Program-made: the position numbers and the translations under genes
Part shown: positions 1-8,349 of the stretch, piece by piece
Layout: each line of letters starts with the position of its first letter
Position numbering within the stretch: the first letter of the stretch is position 1
Origin: Candidatus Egerieimonas intestinavium
GTDB taxonomy: Bacteria > Bacillota > Clostridia > Lachnospirales > Lachnospiraceae
Reading direction: 5' to 3'
Length of the DNA: 64,000 nt
NCBI GenBank assembly: GCA_018711815.1
Contig: DVHU01000013.1
Span: forward strand, 1 to 64,000
The notes under the pieces: generated by a model
Seen by the model: the letters and a program-made list of their open reading frames with translations, nothing else
Database searches by the model: none
Told to the model about the DNA's origin: nothing

Positions 1-1
1 C

Positions 2-451
2 ATGGACGGCGCCAACGTGGAGATCGTGGAGGAGGTAGGCAAGGAAAATGCCTTCATCTTCGGCCTGTCCGCAGACCAGGTTATCAACTACGAGAACAAC
101 GGCGGCTATAACCCCATGAACTATTTCAACAACAACCCCAAGATCAGAACCGTGCTCATGCAGCTGATCAACGGAATGTACTCCAACGGGGATATGCAGA
201 TGTTCCGGGAGATTTACGACTCCCTGCTGAACACCAACAGCAGCGACCGGGCAGACACCTACTTCATTCTGGCAGATTTCGACTCCTACGCCGAGGCTCA
301 GAGAAGAGTGGAGGCTGCTTACCGGAATGAGGCCGGCTGGGCAAGAAGCGCCATCCTGAATGTGGCTAAGTCCGGCAAGTTCACCTCCGACCGTACCATC
401 CAGCAGTACGTGGATGATATCTGGCATCTGGATAAGGTGACTGTAAAATAA
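2..451 (+). CDS. glgP: Glycogen/alpha-glucan phosphorylase, C-terminal part (5' truncated by window edge)
   Basis: The last 149 residues of a glycogen phosphorylase, which removes glucose-1-phosphate from alpha-1,4-glucans in the cytoplasm. The first visible residues, MDGANVEI, match the conserved (L/M)DGANVE segment that follows the pyridoxal-phosphate lysine motif in this family; the PLP lysine itself lies upstream of the window. The tail (YFILADFDSYAEAQ, then WARSAILNVAKSGKFTSDRTI) is the usual phosphorylase C-terminus, so the 3' end is intact. The true start is outside the window. A hairpin terminator follows directly, so the next gene is a separate unit. Identification is firm; the role in glycogen rather than maltodextrin use cannot be settled from this fragment. 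Confidence 0.95.
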   Translation: MDGANVEIVEEVGKENAFIFGLSADQVINYENNGGYNPMNYFNNNPKIRTVLMQLINGMYSNGDMQMFREIYDSLLNTNSSDRADTYFILADFDSYAEAQRRVEAAYRNEAGWARSAILNVAKSGKFTSDRTIQQYVDDIWHLDKVTVK

Positions 452-463
452 AACAGAATCAAG

Positions 464-520
464 AGAGAGGTATCGCTCAGTCATCCCAGGGGATGAGGGG
501 GCGGTACCTCTGTTTTTGTT
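464..520 (+). terminator. Rho-independent terminator after glgP
   Basis: An inverted repeat (AGAGGTAtCGC paired with GCgGTACCTCT) encloses a loop with its own CATCCC/GGGATG stem and is followed by GTTTTTGTT. It ends the glgP transcript. Confidence 0.8.
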
Positions 521-568
521 GTATAGGAATTTCTCGAAAACCGCTCCTATTTTTGTCAAAAATGAAGA

Positions 569-597
569 TTGACATTCCATGGATTTTTCACTATACT
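569..597 (+). promoter_or_regulatory. Sigma-A promoter of the marR-ABC exporter operon
   Basis: TTGACA at 569-574 and TATACT at 592-597 are separated by exactly 17 bp. The predicted start point, near 604, falls on the palindromic operator that follows. Confidence 0.85.
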
Positions 598-603
598 CTT
601 TAA

Positions 604-619
604 AGTTAGGAGACTAACT
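604..619 (+). promoter_or_regulatory. Palindromic operator, probable MarR autoregulatory site
   Basis: AGTTAG-GAGA-CTAACT is a perfect inverted repeat with 6-bp arms. It sits immediately downstream of the -10 box, and a second partial copy (AGCTAACTAACT) follows at 627-638. Its position would let a bound dimer block initiation of the operon that encodes the MarR protein. Binding is inferred from symmetry and position. Confidence 0.65.
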
Positions 620-654
620 GATAGGAAGCTAACTAACTGGACGGAGGTGAAGGA

Positions 655-1146
655 ATGTGCCAGGAAGATGAGAACGGCGGTAAGATACGCTATGTGGGAA
701 GGAAGATCCATATTTTGTCCCATCAGCTGAAGCGCCGCAGGATGATGTGCGAGCAGGAGGACGGAAGCTTGACGGCTACCCAGAGATCTGTCTTGAACCA
801 CATTCTTCTGCGATCTATGGTGGAGGATGTCTATCAGCGGGATATTGAGCGGGAATTTGAGATCCGCCGGTCCACAGCCACGGGTATTCTCCAGCTGCTG
901 GAGAGAAATGGGCTGGTCTGCCGGGAGTGTGTGCCCCAGGACGCCCGGCTGAAGAAGATTGTGCCCACGGAAAAGGCGCTGGCCCTTCGGGAGAGCGTGA
1001 TTGCGCACATCATGGAGACGGAGAATATCCTGGCCCAGGATATCCCGGAGGAAGATTACGCAACCTGTGTCCGGGTGTTGAAGCAGATGTCGGAAAATCT
1101 CGCAAAACAGGAACAACAAGAAAAAATAGGAGGCAGCGATGAATAA
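655..1146 (+). CDS. MarR-family transcriptional regulator
   Basis: A 163-residue winged-helix regulator. The centre carries the MarR-type DNA-binding region (LTATQRSVLNHIL, then RRSTATGILQLLERNGLV) and the wing (CRECVPQDARLKKIVPTEKA). Long helices at both ends would form the dimer interface. The start ATG has a GGAGGTG site 7 bp upstream. The gene overlaps the following ABC transporter by 8 bp, so the two are translationally coupled, the usual arrangement of a MarR repressor with the efflux pump it controls. The perfect palindrome at 604-619 supports autoregulation. The inducing ligand cannot be inferred. Confidence 0.9.
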   Translation: MCQEDENGGKIRYVGRKIHILSHQLKRRRMMCEQEDGSLTATQRSVLNHILLRSMVEDVYQRDIEREFEIRRSTATGILQLLERNGLVCRECVPQDARLKKIVPTEKALALRESVIAHIMETENILAQDIPEEDYATCVRVLKQMSENLAKQEQQEKIGGSDE

Positions 1147-2872
1147 AAGACTATTTCAATCCATACGCGAATATAAAAAAGAATCCATTCTGGCTCCCGT
1201 ATTCGTCGTTCTTGAGGTATTCATGGAAGTATTGATTCCATTGCTCATGGCGAAAATTATCGACGTGGGAATTGCAGGCGGCGATATGGGATACATTGTC
1301 AAGATGGGCTTGCTGCTGGTGGCCATGGCCATGCTGGCGCTGTTCTTCGGCGCCAAGGCCGGAAGGTACGCGGCCACAGGGGCGGCGGGCTACGCGAAAA
1401 ATCTGAGACACGATATTTTCTACAAGATCCAGGATTTCTCCTTCGGAAATATCGACCATTTTTCCACCTCCAGTCTGGTAACCAGATTGACCACAGATAT
1501 CACTAACGTGCAGATGGCCTATATGATGAGCATCCGTCTGCTGGCCAGAGCGCCTATCATGATCGTGCTGTCGCTGATCATGACCCTGACCATCAATGTG
1601 AAGATTGCCCTGATGCTGCTGATTACCATACCGATCCTGGGCGGTATTCTGATCTTTATTGCCAAGAAGGCCCACCCGCACTTTGTGGAGGTGTTTAACC
1701 AGTACGATGTGCTCAATAACACCGTGCAGGAAAATGTCAATGCCGCCCGGGTGGTGAAGGCCTATGTCCGGGAGGATTATGAGATCGGCAAATTCCACAA
1801 GATTTCCACCCTGGTTTACAACCTGTTCACCAAGGCGGAGAAGATTGTGGCCTGGAACTCCCCCACCATGCAGTTTACCATGTACACGGTGGTGCTGATG
1901 ATGGTACTTATCAGCGGCGAGAGCATTGTGTACGGCACCATGGAGACGGGACAGCTGACCAGCGTTATTGTGTACGCCCTGCAGATTCTCATGTCCCTGA
2001 TGATGGTATCCTTCGTCTTCGTTATGATTATGATCGCCGAGGCTTCCACGGAGCGTATCTCCGAGGTACTGAGCGAGGTGCCGGAGATGGAAGATCCGGC
2101 AGACGCGGTGGAGACCGTGGAAAACGGAGACATTGATTTTGAACATGTAGATTTCAGCTATTCCGGGGAGGGCGGCCCCCTGTCTCTGAAGGACGTGAAC
2201 CTTCACATTAAGTCCGGACAGATCGTGGGTATCATCGGCGGAACCGGAAGCGCCAAGTCCACCCTGGTTCAGCTGATTCCCCGTCTCTATGACGTGACCA
2301 AGGGAAGCGTGAAGGTGGGCGGCGTGGATGTGCGCCGGTACGGCCTGCGGGCCCTGCGGGACCAGGTATCCATGGTGCTGCAGAAGAACGTGCTCTTCAC
2401 GGGAAGCATTTACGAAAATATCCGCTGGGGCGATGAGCATGCCAGCGACGAGGAAGTCCAGAGAGTCTGTAAGCTGGCCCAGGCGGACAGCTTTATCCAG
2501 GAGTTTCCGGCCAAGTATAACTCCCAGATTGTGGAGGGAGGAAACAACGTATCCGGCGGACAGAAGCAGAGGCTTTGCATTGCCAGGGCGCTGCTGAAAA
2601 AGCCCAAGATTCTGATTCTGGATGATTCCACCAGCGCGGTGGATACCAAGACGGACGCCCTGATCCGGAAGGCCTTCCGGGAGGAGATCCCGGATACCAC
2701 CAAGATCATCATCGCCCAGAGAATTTCCTCTGTGGAGGATGCGGATGTGATCATCGTCATGGACGACGGCCAGATCAACGGTATCGGTACCTCTGAGGAG
2801 CTCCTCAAGACCAACCAGATCTACCGGGAAGTATATGAATCACAGGTGAGAGGAGGTGCTGACAATGAATGA
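1139..2872 (+). CDS. ABC exporter half-transporter, degenerate-site subunit
   Basis: A 577-residue half-transporter: six membrane helices in residues 1-300, then a nucleotide-binding domain. Walker A is GGTGSAKS (residues 367-374) and the signature is VSGGQ (471-475). The Walker B region reads LILDDSTSAVD, with Asp at residue 496 where the catalytic Glu is expected. The switch histidine is replaced by Gln527 (IIAQRISS). These two changes mark the degenerate ATPase site of heterodimeric exporters such as TM287/288, BmrCD and LmrCD. The next gene has the complementary canonical residues and overlaps this one, so the two should form one heterodimeric multidrug or peptide exporter in the cytoplasmic membrane. 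Substrate unknown. Confidence 0.93.
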   Translation: MNKRLFQSIREYKKESILAPVFVVLEVFMEVLIPLLMAKIIDVGIAGGDMGYIVKMGLLLVAMAMLALFFGAKAGRYAATGAAGYAKNLRHDIFYKIQDFSFGNIDHFSTSSLVTRLTTDITNVQMAYMMSIRLLARAPIMIVLSLIMTLTINVKIALMLLITIPILGGILIFIAKKAHPHFVEVFNQYDVLNNTVQENVNAARVVKAYVREDYEIGKFHKISTLVYNLFTKAEKIVAWNSPTMQFTMYTVVLMMVLISGESIVYGTMETGQLTSVIVYALQILMSLMMVSFVFVMIMIAEASTERISEVLSEVPEMEDPADAVETVENGDIDFEHVDFSYSGEGGPLSLKDVNLHIKSGQIVGIIGGTGSAKSTLVQLIPRLYDVTKGSVKVGGVDVRRYGLRALRDQVSMVLQKNVLFTGSIYENIRWGDEHASDEEVQRVCKLAQADSFIQEFPAKYNSQIVEGGNNVSGGQKQRLCIARALLKKPKILILDDSTSAVDTKTDALIRKAFREEIPDTTKIIIAQRISSVEDADVIIVMDDGQINGIGTSEELLKTNQIYREVYESQVRGGADNE

Positions 2873-4757
2873 GAACCAGAAGAAGAGACGAATTGATAAA
2901 AATACCCTCAAGACAGCCAAGCGGCTTCTGGGGTACGTGACCAGCACCTACAAGCTTCGGTTTGCGGCGGTATTTGTCTGCATACTCATGAGCTCCATAG
3001 CTTCTATTTCCGTTTCCCTGTCCCTGCGCTTCCTGCTGGATGACTACATCATCCCGCTGATTGGAAAGCAGGATCCCAACTTCGGGGAGCTTTACCAGGC
3101 GCTGACTGTGCTGGGGACCATCTTCCTCTGCGGCGTCATTGCCACCTTTATCTATACCCGTCTGATGGTATCCATCGGTCAGGGAGTTCTGCGCAGGCTG
3201 AGGGATGAGATGTTTGAGCACATGCAGACCCTTCCCATCCGCTATTTTGACCAGAACACCAACGGCTCGATTATGAGTCTTTACACCAACGATACGGACA
3301 CCCTGCGCCAGATGATCAGCCAGGCGATTCCTCAGGTGCTCATGTCCAGCCTGACCATCGTGGTCACCTTCATTTCCATGCTGGTATTGAGCCCCCTGCT
3401 GACCCTGCTGGCAGTGGTCATGATCTTCGTGCTGGTTTTCGTGGCCAAATTCATCGGCGGAAACAGTGGAAAATACTTTGTGCGCCAGCAGATCGACATC
3501 GCCAACGTCACCGGTTTTGTGGAGGAGCGGATGAACGGGCAGCGGGTGGTTAAAATCTTTAACCACGAGAAAAAGTCCGAGGAGGAGTTCGACAAGCTCA
3601 ACGAGGAGCTCTTTGTCAGCGCTTCCAACGCCAACAGCTATGCCAACATGATGGGGCCGGTAATCGGAAATATCGGAAACCTGCAGTTCGTGCTGACGGC
3701 AGTTCTGGGAGGCTTCCTCTCCATCAGCGGAGTGGGTGGGATTACCCTGGGCGTTATGGCCTCCTACCTGCAGTTTACCAAGAGCTTTACCCAGCCCTTC
3801 ATGCAGGTGGCCCAGCAGTTTAACTCTGTGATTATGGCTCTGGCGGGAGCTGAGCGTATCTTCCAGATGATCGACGAGGAGCCCGAGGTGGACGAGGGCT
3901 ACGTGACTCTGGTAAATGCCTGGAGGGAGGAGGACGGTACCCTCACCGAGTGGAAGGACAGAACCGGTATCTGGGCCTGGAAGCATCCGCATCAGGCGGA
4001 CGGCACCGTCACCTACACGGAGCTGAAGGGAGATGTGCGTTTCTTCGACATGTCCTTCGGCTATACGGACGACCACATGGTGCTCCATGATCTGAGCCTG
4101 TACGCCAAGCCGGGCCAGAAGATTGCCTTTGTGGGCTCCACCGGCGCCGGAAAGACCACCATCACCAACCTGATCAACCGCTTCTATGATGTGCAGGATG
4201 GAAAGATCCGTTATGACGGCATCAATATCAATAAGATCAAGAAGGCGGACCTGCGCCGTTCTCTGGGAATCGTGCTGCAGGATACCCACCTGTTCACCGG
4301 AACCATCATGGAAAACATCCGGTACGGCAAGCTGGACGCCACGGACACGGAGGTGTACGGCGCAGCCAAGCTGGCCCATGCGGATCAGTTTATCCGCATG
4401 CTGCCCAAGGGCTATCAGACTATGCTCAGCGGAGACGGCGAGGAGCTGTCCCAGGGTCAGCGGCAGCTGCTGGCTATCGCCCGGGCAGCCATCGCGGATC
4501 CGCCGGTGCTGATCCTTGACGAGGCTACCTCCAGCATTGATACCCGAACCGAGCGCATCGTTCAGCAGGGTATGGATAACCTGATGAAGGGCCGTACGGT
4601 ATTTGTCATCGCCCACCGGCTGTCTACCATCCGCAACAGCGACGCCATCATGGTGCTGGATCACGGACGGATCATCGAGAGAGGCGACCATCAGGAACTT
4701 CTGGCCAAGAAAGGCACCTACTATCAGCTCTACACAGGAAAGATGGAGCTGGATTAA
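2865..4757 (+). CDS. ABC exporter half-transporter, catalytic partner subunit
   Basis: A 630-residue half-transporter: N-terminal six-helix membrane domain followed by an ATPase domain with Walker A GSTGAGKT (residues 424-431), Walker B glutamate 553 in LILDEATSSID, and switch His584 (IAHRLST). Its signature loop is LSQGQ rather than LSGGQ, typical of this partner in heterodimeric exporters. A roughly 40-residue insertion (VTLVNAWREEDGT to YTELKG) lies between the membrane and ATPase domains. I chose the ATG at 2865 because it overlaps the upstream stop (ATGAATGA) and has AGGAGG 8 bp before it; a GTG at 2856 would overlap that site. It is expected to act only with the product of the preceding gene. 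Confidence 0.93.
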   Translation: MNENQKKRRIDKNTLKTAKRLLGYVTSTYKLRFAAVFVCILMSSIASISVSLSLRFLLDDYIIPLIGKQDPNFGELYQALTVLGTIFLCGVIATFIYTRLMVSIGQGVLRRLRDEMFEHMQTLPIRYFDQNTNGSIMSLYTNDTDTLRQMISQAIPQVLMSSLTIVVTFISMLVLSPLLTLLAVVMIFVLVFVAKFIGGNSGKYFVRQQIDIANVTGFVEERMNGQRVVKIFNHEKKSEEEFDKLNEELFVSASNANSYANMMGPVIGNIGNLQFVLTAVLGGFLSISGVGGITLGVMASYLQFTKSFTQPFMQVAQQFNSVIMALAGAERIFQMIDEEPEVDEGYVTLVNAWREEDGTLTEWKDRTGIWAWKHPHQADGTVTYTELKGDVRFFDMSFGYTDDHMVLHDLSLYAKPGQKIAFVGSTGAGKTTITNLINRFYDVQDGKIRYDGININKIKKADLRRSLGIVLQDTHLFTGTIMENIRYGKLDATDTEVYGAAKLAHADQFIRMLPKGYQTMLSGDGEELSQGQRQLLAIARAAIADPPVLILDEATSSIDTRTERIVQQGMDNLMKGRTVFVIAHRLSTIRNSDAIMVLDHGRIIERGDHQELLAKKGTYYQLYTGKMELD

Positions 4758-4769
4758 ATAGGCTGTATC

Positions 4770-4930
4770 GCAAAAAGCGAGCGCCGCAAAAGTAAAGGTC
4801 TCTGTATATTTGCGCATTTGTACTCAGCCTGCGCTCACCTGGAGCCTATAGTCTCCGGGCTGTGCTCGGCAAATTCGCACAAACTGCGCAAATACGCAAG
4901 AAACTTTTGCTTTGCGGCGCTCGCTTTTGC
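4770..4930 (+). repeat. Dispersed intergenic hairpin element, copy A
   Basis: A 161-bp imperfect inverted repeat. The outer arms pair GCGAGCGCCGCAAA with TTTGCGGCGCTCGC. Within them lies a core shared with three other copies in the window: CAGCCTGCGCTCAC, then a stem CCTGGAG / CTCCGGG around an eight-base loop CCTATAGT, then GCTGTGCTCGGCAAATTCG. It occupies the first half of the gene-free stretch 4758-5144; the rest of that stretch holds the PTS promoters. See copies at 21612, 22584 and 37955. Confidence 0.85.
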
Positions 4931-4993
4931 TGAGATCTATAAAGAAAAAATGACAAATCTAAAAAAATCATAAACTAATCATAAAAAATCAAA

Positions 4994-5022
4994 TTGACAT
5001 CTGGAGGGATGTCCATTATAAT
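4994..5022 (+). promoter_or_regulatory. Sigma-A promoter P1 of the PTS gene
   Basis: TTGACA (4994-4999), a 17-bp spacer and TATAAT (5017-5022) form a consensus promoter. It gives a leader of about 115 nt to the EIICB start. I see no antiterminator site or terminator in that leader. Confidence 0.85.
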
Positions 5023-5084
5023 AATCGTAAATTATTAAAAATGTGAGGAAAGTATGCAAATAGAACCGAAATAGTTGATAAAAA

Positions 5085-5113
5085 TTGACATATTTCAACA
5101 AATTTGCTGTATT
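5085..5113 (+). promoter_or_regulatory. Possible second promoter P2 of the PTS gene
   Basis: A second TTGACA (5085-5090) is followed at 17 bp by TGTATT (5108-5113), a weaker -10. A start here would give a leader of about 25 nt that still contains the ribosome site. Confidence 0.45.
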
Positions 5114-5144
5114 CTCACGTAATATAAGAAGGAGGGTCATTGAT

Positions 5145-6617
5145 ATGATGAAGTGGCTTCAAAAACTGGGCAAAGCTCTCATGCTTCCGGTAGCGTGTCT
5201 TCCTATCTGCGGTATCCTGATGGGTATCGGATATCTGCTGTGTCCTGAGACCATGCAGGGTGGAGACATCTCCGGTGTAGTTCCCGTTATCGGTCTCTTC
5301 CTGGTAAAGGCAGGCGGAGCTCTGATTGACAACATGGCAATTCTGTTTGCTATCGGCGTTGGCGTTGGTATGGCAGACGACAAGGAAGGTACGGCCGGTC
5401 TGGCTGCTCTGGCTTCCTGGCTGATGATGACAACCCTGTTAAGCGAGGGTGTTGTTACCATTCTGAGACCGGGTGTTGCGGAGAACCCCACCGATCTGCT
5501 GGCATTCCAGAAGATCGCCAACCCCTTTATCGGTATTATCGCCGGTGTAATCGGTTCTTCCTGCTACAATAAGTTTAAAAACACGAAGCTGCCGGATTGG
5601 CTGTCATTCTTCAGCGGCAAGCGCTGCGTAGCCATCGTATCCGGCGTGGTATCCATCCTGGCATCCGCAATTCTGCTGTTTGTATGGCCGCTGGTATTCG
5701 GCGGACTGGTAGCTATCGGAAAGGGTATCGTAAGCCTGGATGCAGTGGGCGCAGGTATCTACGCGTTCCTGAACCGTCTGCTGATTCCCACAGGACTGCA
5801 TCACGCCCTGAACAACGTATTCTGGTTTGACACCATCGGACTCGGCGATCTGTCCCACTTCTGGGCAGGAGATACCGCCGCTGATGTTACCTGGAGTCTG
5901 GGTATGTACATGTCCGGATTCTTCCCCTGTATGATGTTCGGTGTTCCCGCAGCGGCTCTGGCTATGTATCATGTGGCTAAGCCGGAGAAGAAGAAAGTGG
6001 CTATGGGTATTCTGCTCTCCGCAGCTATTTCCGCATTTGTCTGCGGTGTTACCGAGCCCTTCGAGTTTGCGTTCATGTTCCTGGCTCCGGGTCTGTACCT
6101 GATCTACGCTCTGCTGTACGGTATCTTCGTATTTGCTACCACGCTGGTGGGCTTCCGGGCAGGCTTCTCCTTCTCGGCAGGAGCCACAGACCTACTGTTC
6201 TCCGCGTCCCTGCCGGCAGCGGCTAAGACTTGGATGATCATCCCGCTGGGCATTGCGGCAGCCATTATCTTCTATGTGGTATTCCGCTTCGCTATCGTGA
6301 AGTTCAACCTGAAGACTCCGGGCCGTGAGGATGACGACACGGATGCTGAGCAGACGGTGGTTCTGGCCAACAACGACTTTACCGCTGTGGCTCAGGGTGT
6401 TCTGGAGGGCGTAGGCGGCGCTGCCAACGTGACTTCCATTGACAACTGCATCACCAGACTGCGTCTGGAGATCAAGGATCCCACTCTGGTGGATGAGAAG
6501 AAGATCAAAGCAGCCGGGGCAGCCGGCGTGATCCGTCCGGGCAAGAACAATGTACAGGTAATTATCGGAACCAAGGTACAGTTCGTGGCCGACGAGTTCA
6601 AGAAATTATGTAAATAA
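5145..6617 (+). CDS. PTS glucose/N-acetylglucosamine-type EIICB component
   Basis: A 490-residue sugar permease that imports and phosphorylates its sugar. The membrane EIIC domain (about residues 1-400) has the LNRLLIPTGLHHALNNVFWFD segment and the GVTEPFEF motif with its conserved glutamate at 304. A short linker leads to the EIIB domain, whose phosphorylated cysteine is Cys435 in NCITRLRLE. There is no EIIA domain; a separate EIIA gene lies at 7621, and the two probably work together. The start ATG at 5145 has AAGGAGGG about 8 bp upstream; in-frame codons further up lie within P2 and are unlikely. The sequence places it in the glucose-glucoside/GlcNAc superfamily; the exact sugar is not determined. 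Confidence 0.92.
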   Translation: MMKWLQKLGKALMLPVACLPICGILMGIGYLLCPETMQGGDISGVVPVIGLFLVKAGGALIDNMAILFAIGVGVGMADDKEGTAGLAALASWLMMTTLLSEGVVTILRPGVAENPTDLLAFQKIANPFIGIIAGVIGSSCYNKFKNTKLPDWLSFFSGKRCVAIVSGVVSILASAILLFVWPLVFGGLVAIGKGIVSLDAVGAGIYAFLNRLLIPTGLHHALNNVFWFDTIGLGDLSHFWAGDTAADVTWSLGMYMSGFFPCMMFGVPAAALAMYHVAKPEKKKVAMGILLSAAISAFVCGVTEPFEFAFMFLAPGLYLIYALLYGIFVFATTLVGFRAGFSFSAGATDLLFSASLPAAAKTWMIIPLGIAAAIIFYVVFRFAIVKFNLKTPGREDDDTDAEQTVVLANNDFTAVAQGVLEGVGGAANVTSIDNCITRLRLEIKDPTLVDEKKIKAAGAAGVIRPGKNNVQVIIGTKVQFVADEFKKLCK

Positions 6618-6637
6618 CGTCTGTTAAGGATGAAGGG

Positions 6638-6665
6638 AGGGTGCCGGGAGGCACCCTTTCTTTGT
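6638..6665 (+). terminator. Terminator after EIICB
   Basis: AGGGTGCC-GGGA-GGCACCCT is a perfect 8-bp stem followed by TTCTTTGTT. Confidence 0.85.
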
Positions 6666-6666
6666 T

Positions 6667-6798
6667 CTGATATAGGAAAGTTCTCACTTTCGTATATCAG
6701 AAAAAGCCCTTCGGGCAGGAGCGCACTGCGCGGAGAGGCGTTATGTCGCTAAAGCGATCCGCCGCAGGCGGAGAATCCTGAAAAACAGGATTCTTTTT
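6667..6798 (+). other. Run of hairpins between EIICB and cutC, ending in a terminator
   Basis: Several perfect or near-perfect stems follow one another: CTGATATA/TATATCAG enclosing GAAAGT/ACTTTC (6667-6700), GCCC-TTC-GGGC, TCCGCC-GCA-GGCGGA, and finally GAATCCTG-AAAAA-CAGGATTC followed by TTTTT (6773-6798). The last is a good intrinsic terminator 18 bp before the cutC start codon. It could end a short leader transcript, or simply back up the terminator at 6638. No small ORF with a ribosome site is visible. Confidence 0.6.
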
Positions 6799-6815
6799 AC
6801 AGTTAAGGAGATTTT

Positions 6816-7577
6816 ATGATAGTATTAGAATGTTGTGTGGATTCCGTGGAGTCCGCGCTGGCGGCGGTAAAGGGAGGCGCTGACCGCCTGGAAATCTGCT
6901 CCGGACTTCCCATGGGGGGGTTAAGTCCTTCCCCCTGTCTCTTTCAGAAAATCAAGGAGGTCTGCGGCAGCGTGAAGCTGCACGTGCTGCTGCGGCCCCG
7001 GGTGGGTGATTTCTGCTATTCGGATTATGAATTTCAGATTCTACTGGAGGAGGTGAGGCTCTTTAAAAAGCTGGGAGCCCACGGAGTCGTTATCGGAATC
7101 CTGAAGCCTGATGGAGAGCTGGATGTGGAGCGGATGAAGCTCCTGGTGGATGAGGCCCAGGGGATGTCTGTGACCCTGCACCGGGCCTTTGACATGTGCA
7201 GTATGCCCCGGGTGGCTCTGGAGGAGGCGGTTCAGCTGGGTGTTCAGACAATCCTCACCTCGGGGCAGAGAAATTCGGCCCTGGAGGGAGCGGATCTGCT
7301 GGAACTGCTGGTGGAGCAGGCGGGAGGCCGGATCACCATCATGCCCGGGGCGGGAGTCTCTGCGGCAGTACTGCCGCAGCTGCTGGAGCGCACAGGGGCT
7401 AAGGCCTATCACATGTCCGGCAAAAAGACTGTGCCCGGCAGGATGGTTTACCGCCAGCCCTCGGTGTCCATGGGCAGCGCCCGGATGGACGAGTATGAGA
7501 TTTCCCTGACGGATGAGGAGCAGGTGCGCGCCGCCAGGACAATTCTGAATCAATGGGATCAGAGTGGAAAAAATTAA
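6816..7577 (+). CDS. cutC: CutC-family protein (copper homeostasis family)
   Basis: A 253-residue TIM-barrel protein of the CutC family. Diagnostic segments are ECCVDSVESALAAVKGGADRLEICSGL reduced to its key points (VDS near residue 8, GADRLE near 21), RPRVGDFCYSDYE, VTLHRAFD and LTSGQ. CutC proteins were named for copper tolerance in E. coli, but that role is disputed and the biochemical function is unsettled. Here the gene sits between PTS EIICB and EIIA and ends 43 bp before the EIIA gene, suggesting a link to sugar metabolism rather than metals. A TTAAGGAG site precedes the ATG. No metal-binding cysteine cluster is present. Confidence 0.88.
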   Translation: MIVLECCVDSVESALAAVKGGADRLEICSGLPMGGLSPSPCLFQKIKEVCGSVKLHVLLRPRVGDFCYSDYEFQILLEEVRLFKKLGAHGVVIGILKPDGELDVERMKLLVDEAQGMSVTLHRAFDMCSMPRVALEEAVQLGVQTILTSGQRNSALEGADLLELLVEQAGGRITIMPGAGVSAAVLPQLLERTGAKAYHMSGKKTVPGRMVYRQPSVSMGSARMDEYEISLTDEEQVRAARTILNQWDQSGKN

Positions 7578-7620
7578 ATTATAGCGTAGATAAATCAAAT
7601 GTAGAAAGGAGAGCTGTACA

Positions 7621-8106
7621 ATGTTTAAGGGATTATTTGGAAAGAAGGATAAGGGCGGAAAGCTGTACGCGCCCATCAACGGGGAGGCTGTTCTGCTGGA
7701 GAATATTGAGGACGCCATGTTCTCCCAGAAGATTCTGGGAGACGGCATCGCGGTTAGACCTGCGGAGGGAAAGGTATACAGCCCCGCGGACGGAACGGTG
7801 TCTATGATCGCGGACACCAAGCACGCCATCGGCATCACCACAGGGGACGGCCTGGAGCTTCTGATTCACATTGGAATGGACACCGTTGCCTTAAACGGGG
7901 AGGGCTATACCCCCAAGGTGGCTGCGGGAGCAGCGGTGAAGAAGGGAGACCTTCTCATGGAGTTTGACATGGAATTTATCACCGGGAAGGGCTACAGCTG
8001 CGTGACTCCCATGATCATCACCAATATGGACGAGGTGAAATCCGTGACTCCTCATGCGGGCAGCGCCTCCGTGGGTGAGACGGTTTTGGTGGAGTACGAG
8101 AAATAG
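7621..8106 (+). CDS. PTS glucose-type EIIA component
   Basis: A 161-residue cytoplasmic phosphocarrier of the EIIA-Glc (Crr) family. The phosphorylated histidine is His83 in LLIHIGMDTVAL, and the second active-site histidine is His68 in DTKHAIGI. It receives phosphate from HPr and passes it to an EIIB domain; the EIICB at 5145 lacks EIIA and is the natural partner. A GAAAGGAG site lies 8 bp before the ATG. It is transcribed with cutC and ends at a strong terminator at 8180. In Firmicutes these EIIA proteins serve transport mainly; the enteric regulatory role should not be assumed. Confidence 0.92.
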   Translation: MFKGLFGKKDKGGKLYAPINGEAVLLENIEDAMFSQKILGDGIAVRPAEGKVYSPADGTVSMIADTKHAIGITTGDGLELLIHIGMDTVALNGEGYTPKVAAGAAVKKGDLLMEFDMEFITGKGYSCVTPMIITNMDEVKSVTPHAGSASVGETVLVEYEK

Positions 8107-8179
8107 GCTTTTGGTGGAGAGAAAATCCATTTGCTTAAGAGGTTGACCGGGACTCGGAAAGGGCCCTGGGGGACGGACG

Positions 8180-8218
8180 GGAAGAACCGCGGCACAGGGC
8201 GGTTCTTCCTGCATTTTT
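8180..8218 (+). terminator. Terminator after the EIIA gene
   Basis: GGAAGAACCGC pairs perfectly with GCGGTTCTTCC across an 8-base loop and is followed by TGCATTTTT. Confidence 0.88.
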
Positions 8219-8254
8219 GGGCCCTTTAAGTTCTTAAGTTCCCAAGGTTTTCTT

Positions 8255-8283
8255 TTGACATTGTACATATGGTATGGTACACT
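8255..8283 (+). promoter_or_regulatory. Promoter of the TPR-AAA gene, flanked by an inverted repeat
   Basis: TTGACA (8255-8260), 17 bp, TACACT (8278-8283). An inverted repeat TTGTACAT (8261-8268) / ATGTACAA (8300-8307) has one arm in the promoter spacer and the other just downstream of the start point, so it could be an operator. No cognate regulator is evident. Confidence 0.75.
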
Positions 8284-8349
8284 TGATATGATTGTAAGTA
8301 TGTACAAAATCAGCATAATTGGCATGAGATAAAGTCAGAGGTGAGTATA

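Noticed and set aside
2805..4817. A 670-codon open frame antisense to the second exporter gene
   Set aside because: It mirrors a clear exporter gene with intact motifs; its length is a by-product of GC-rich third positions. It matches no family and has no ribosome site.
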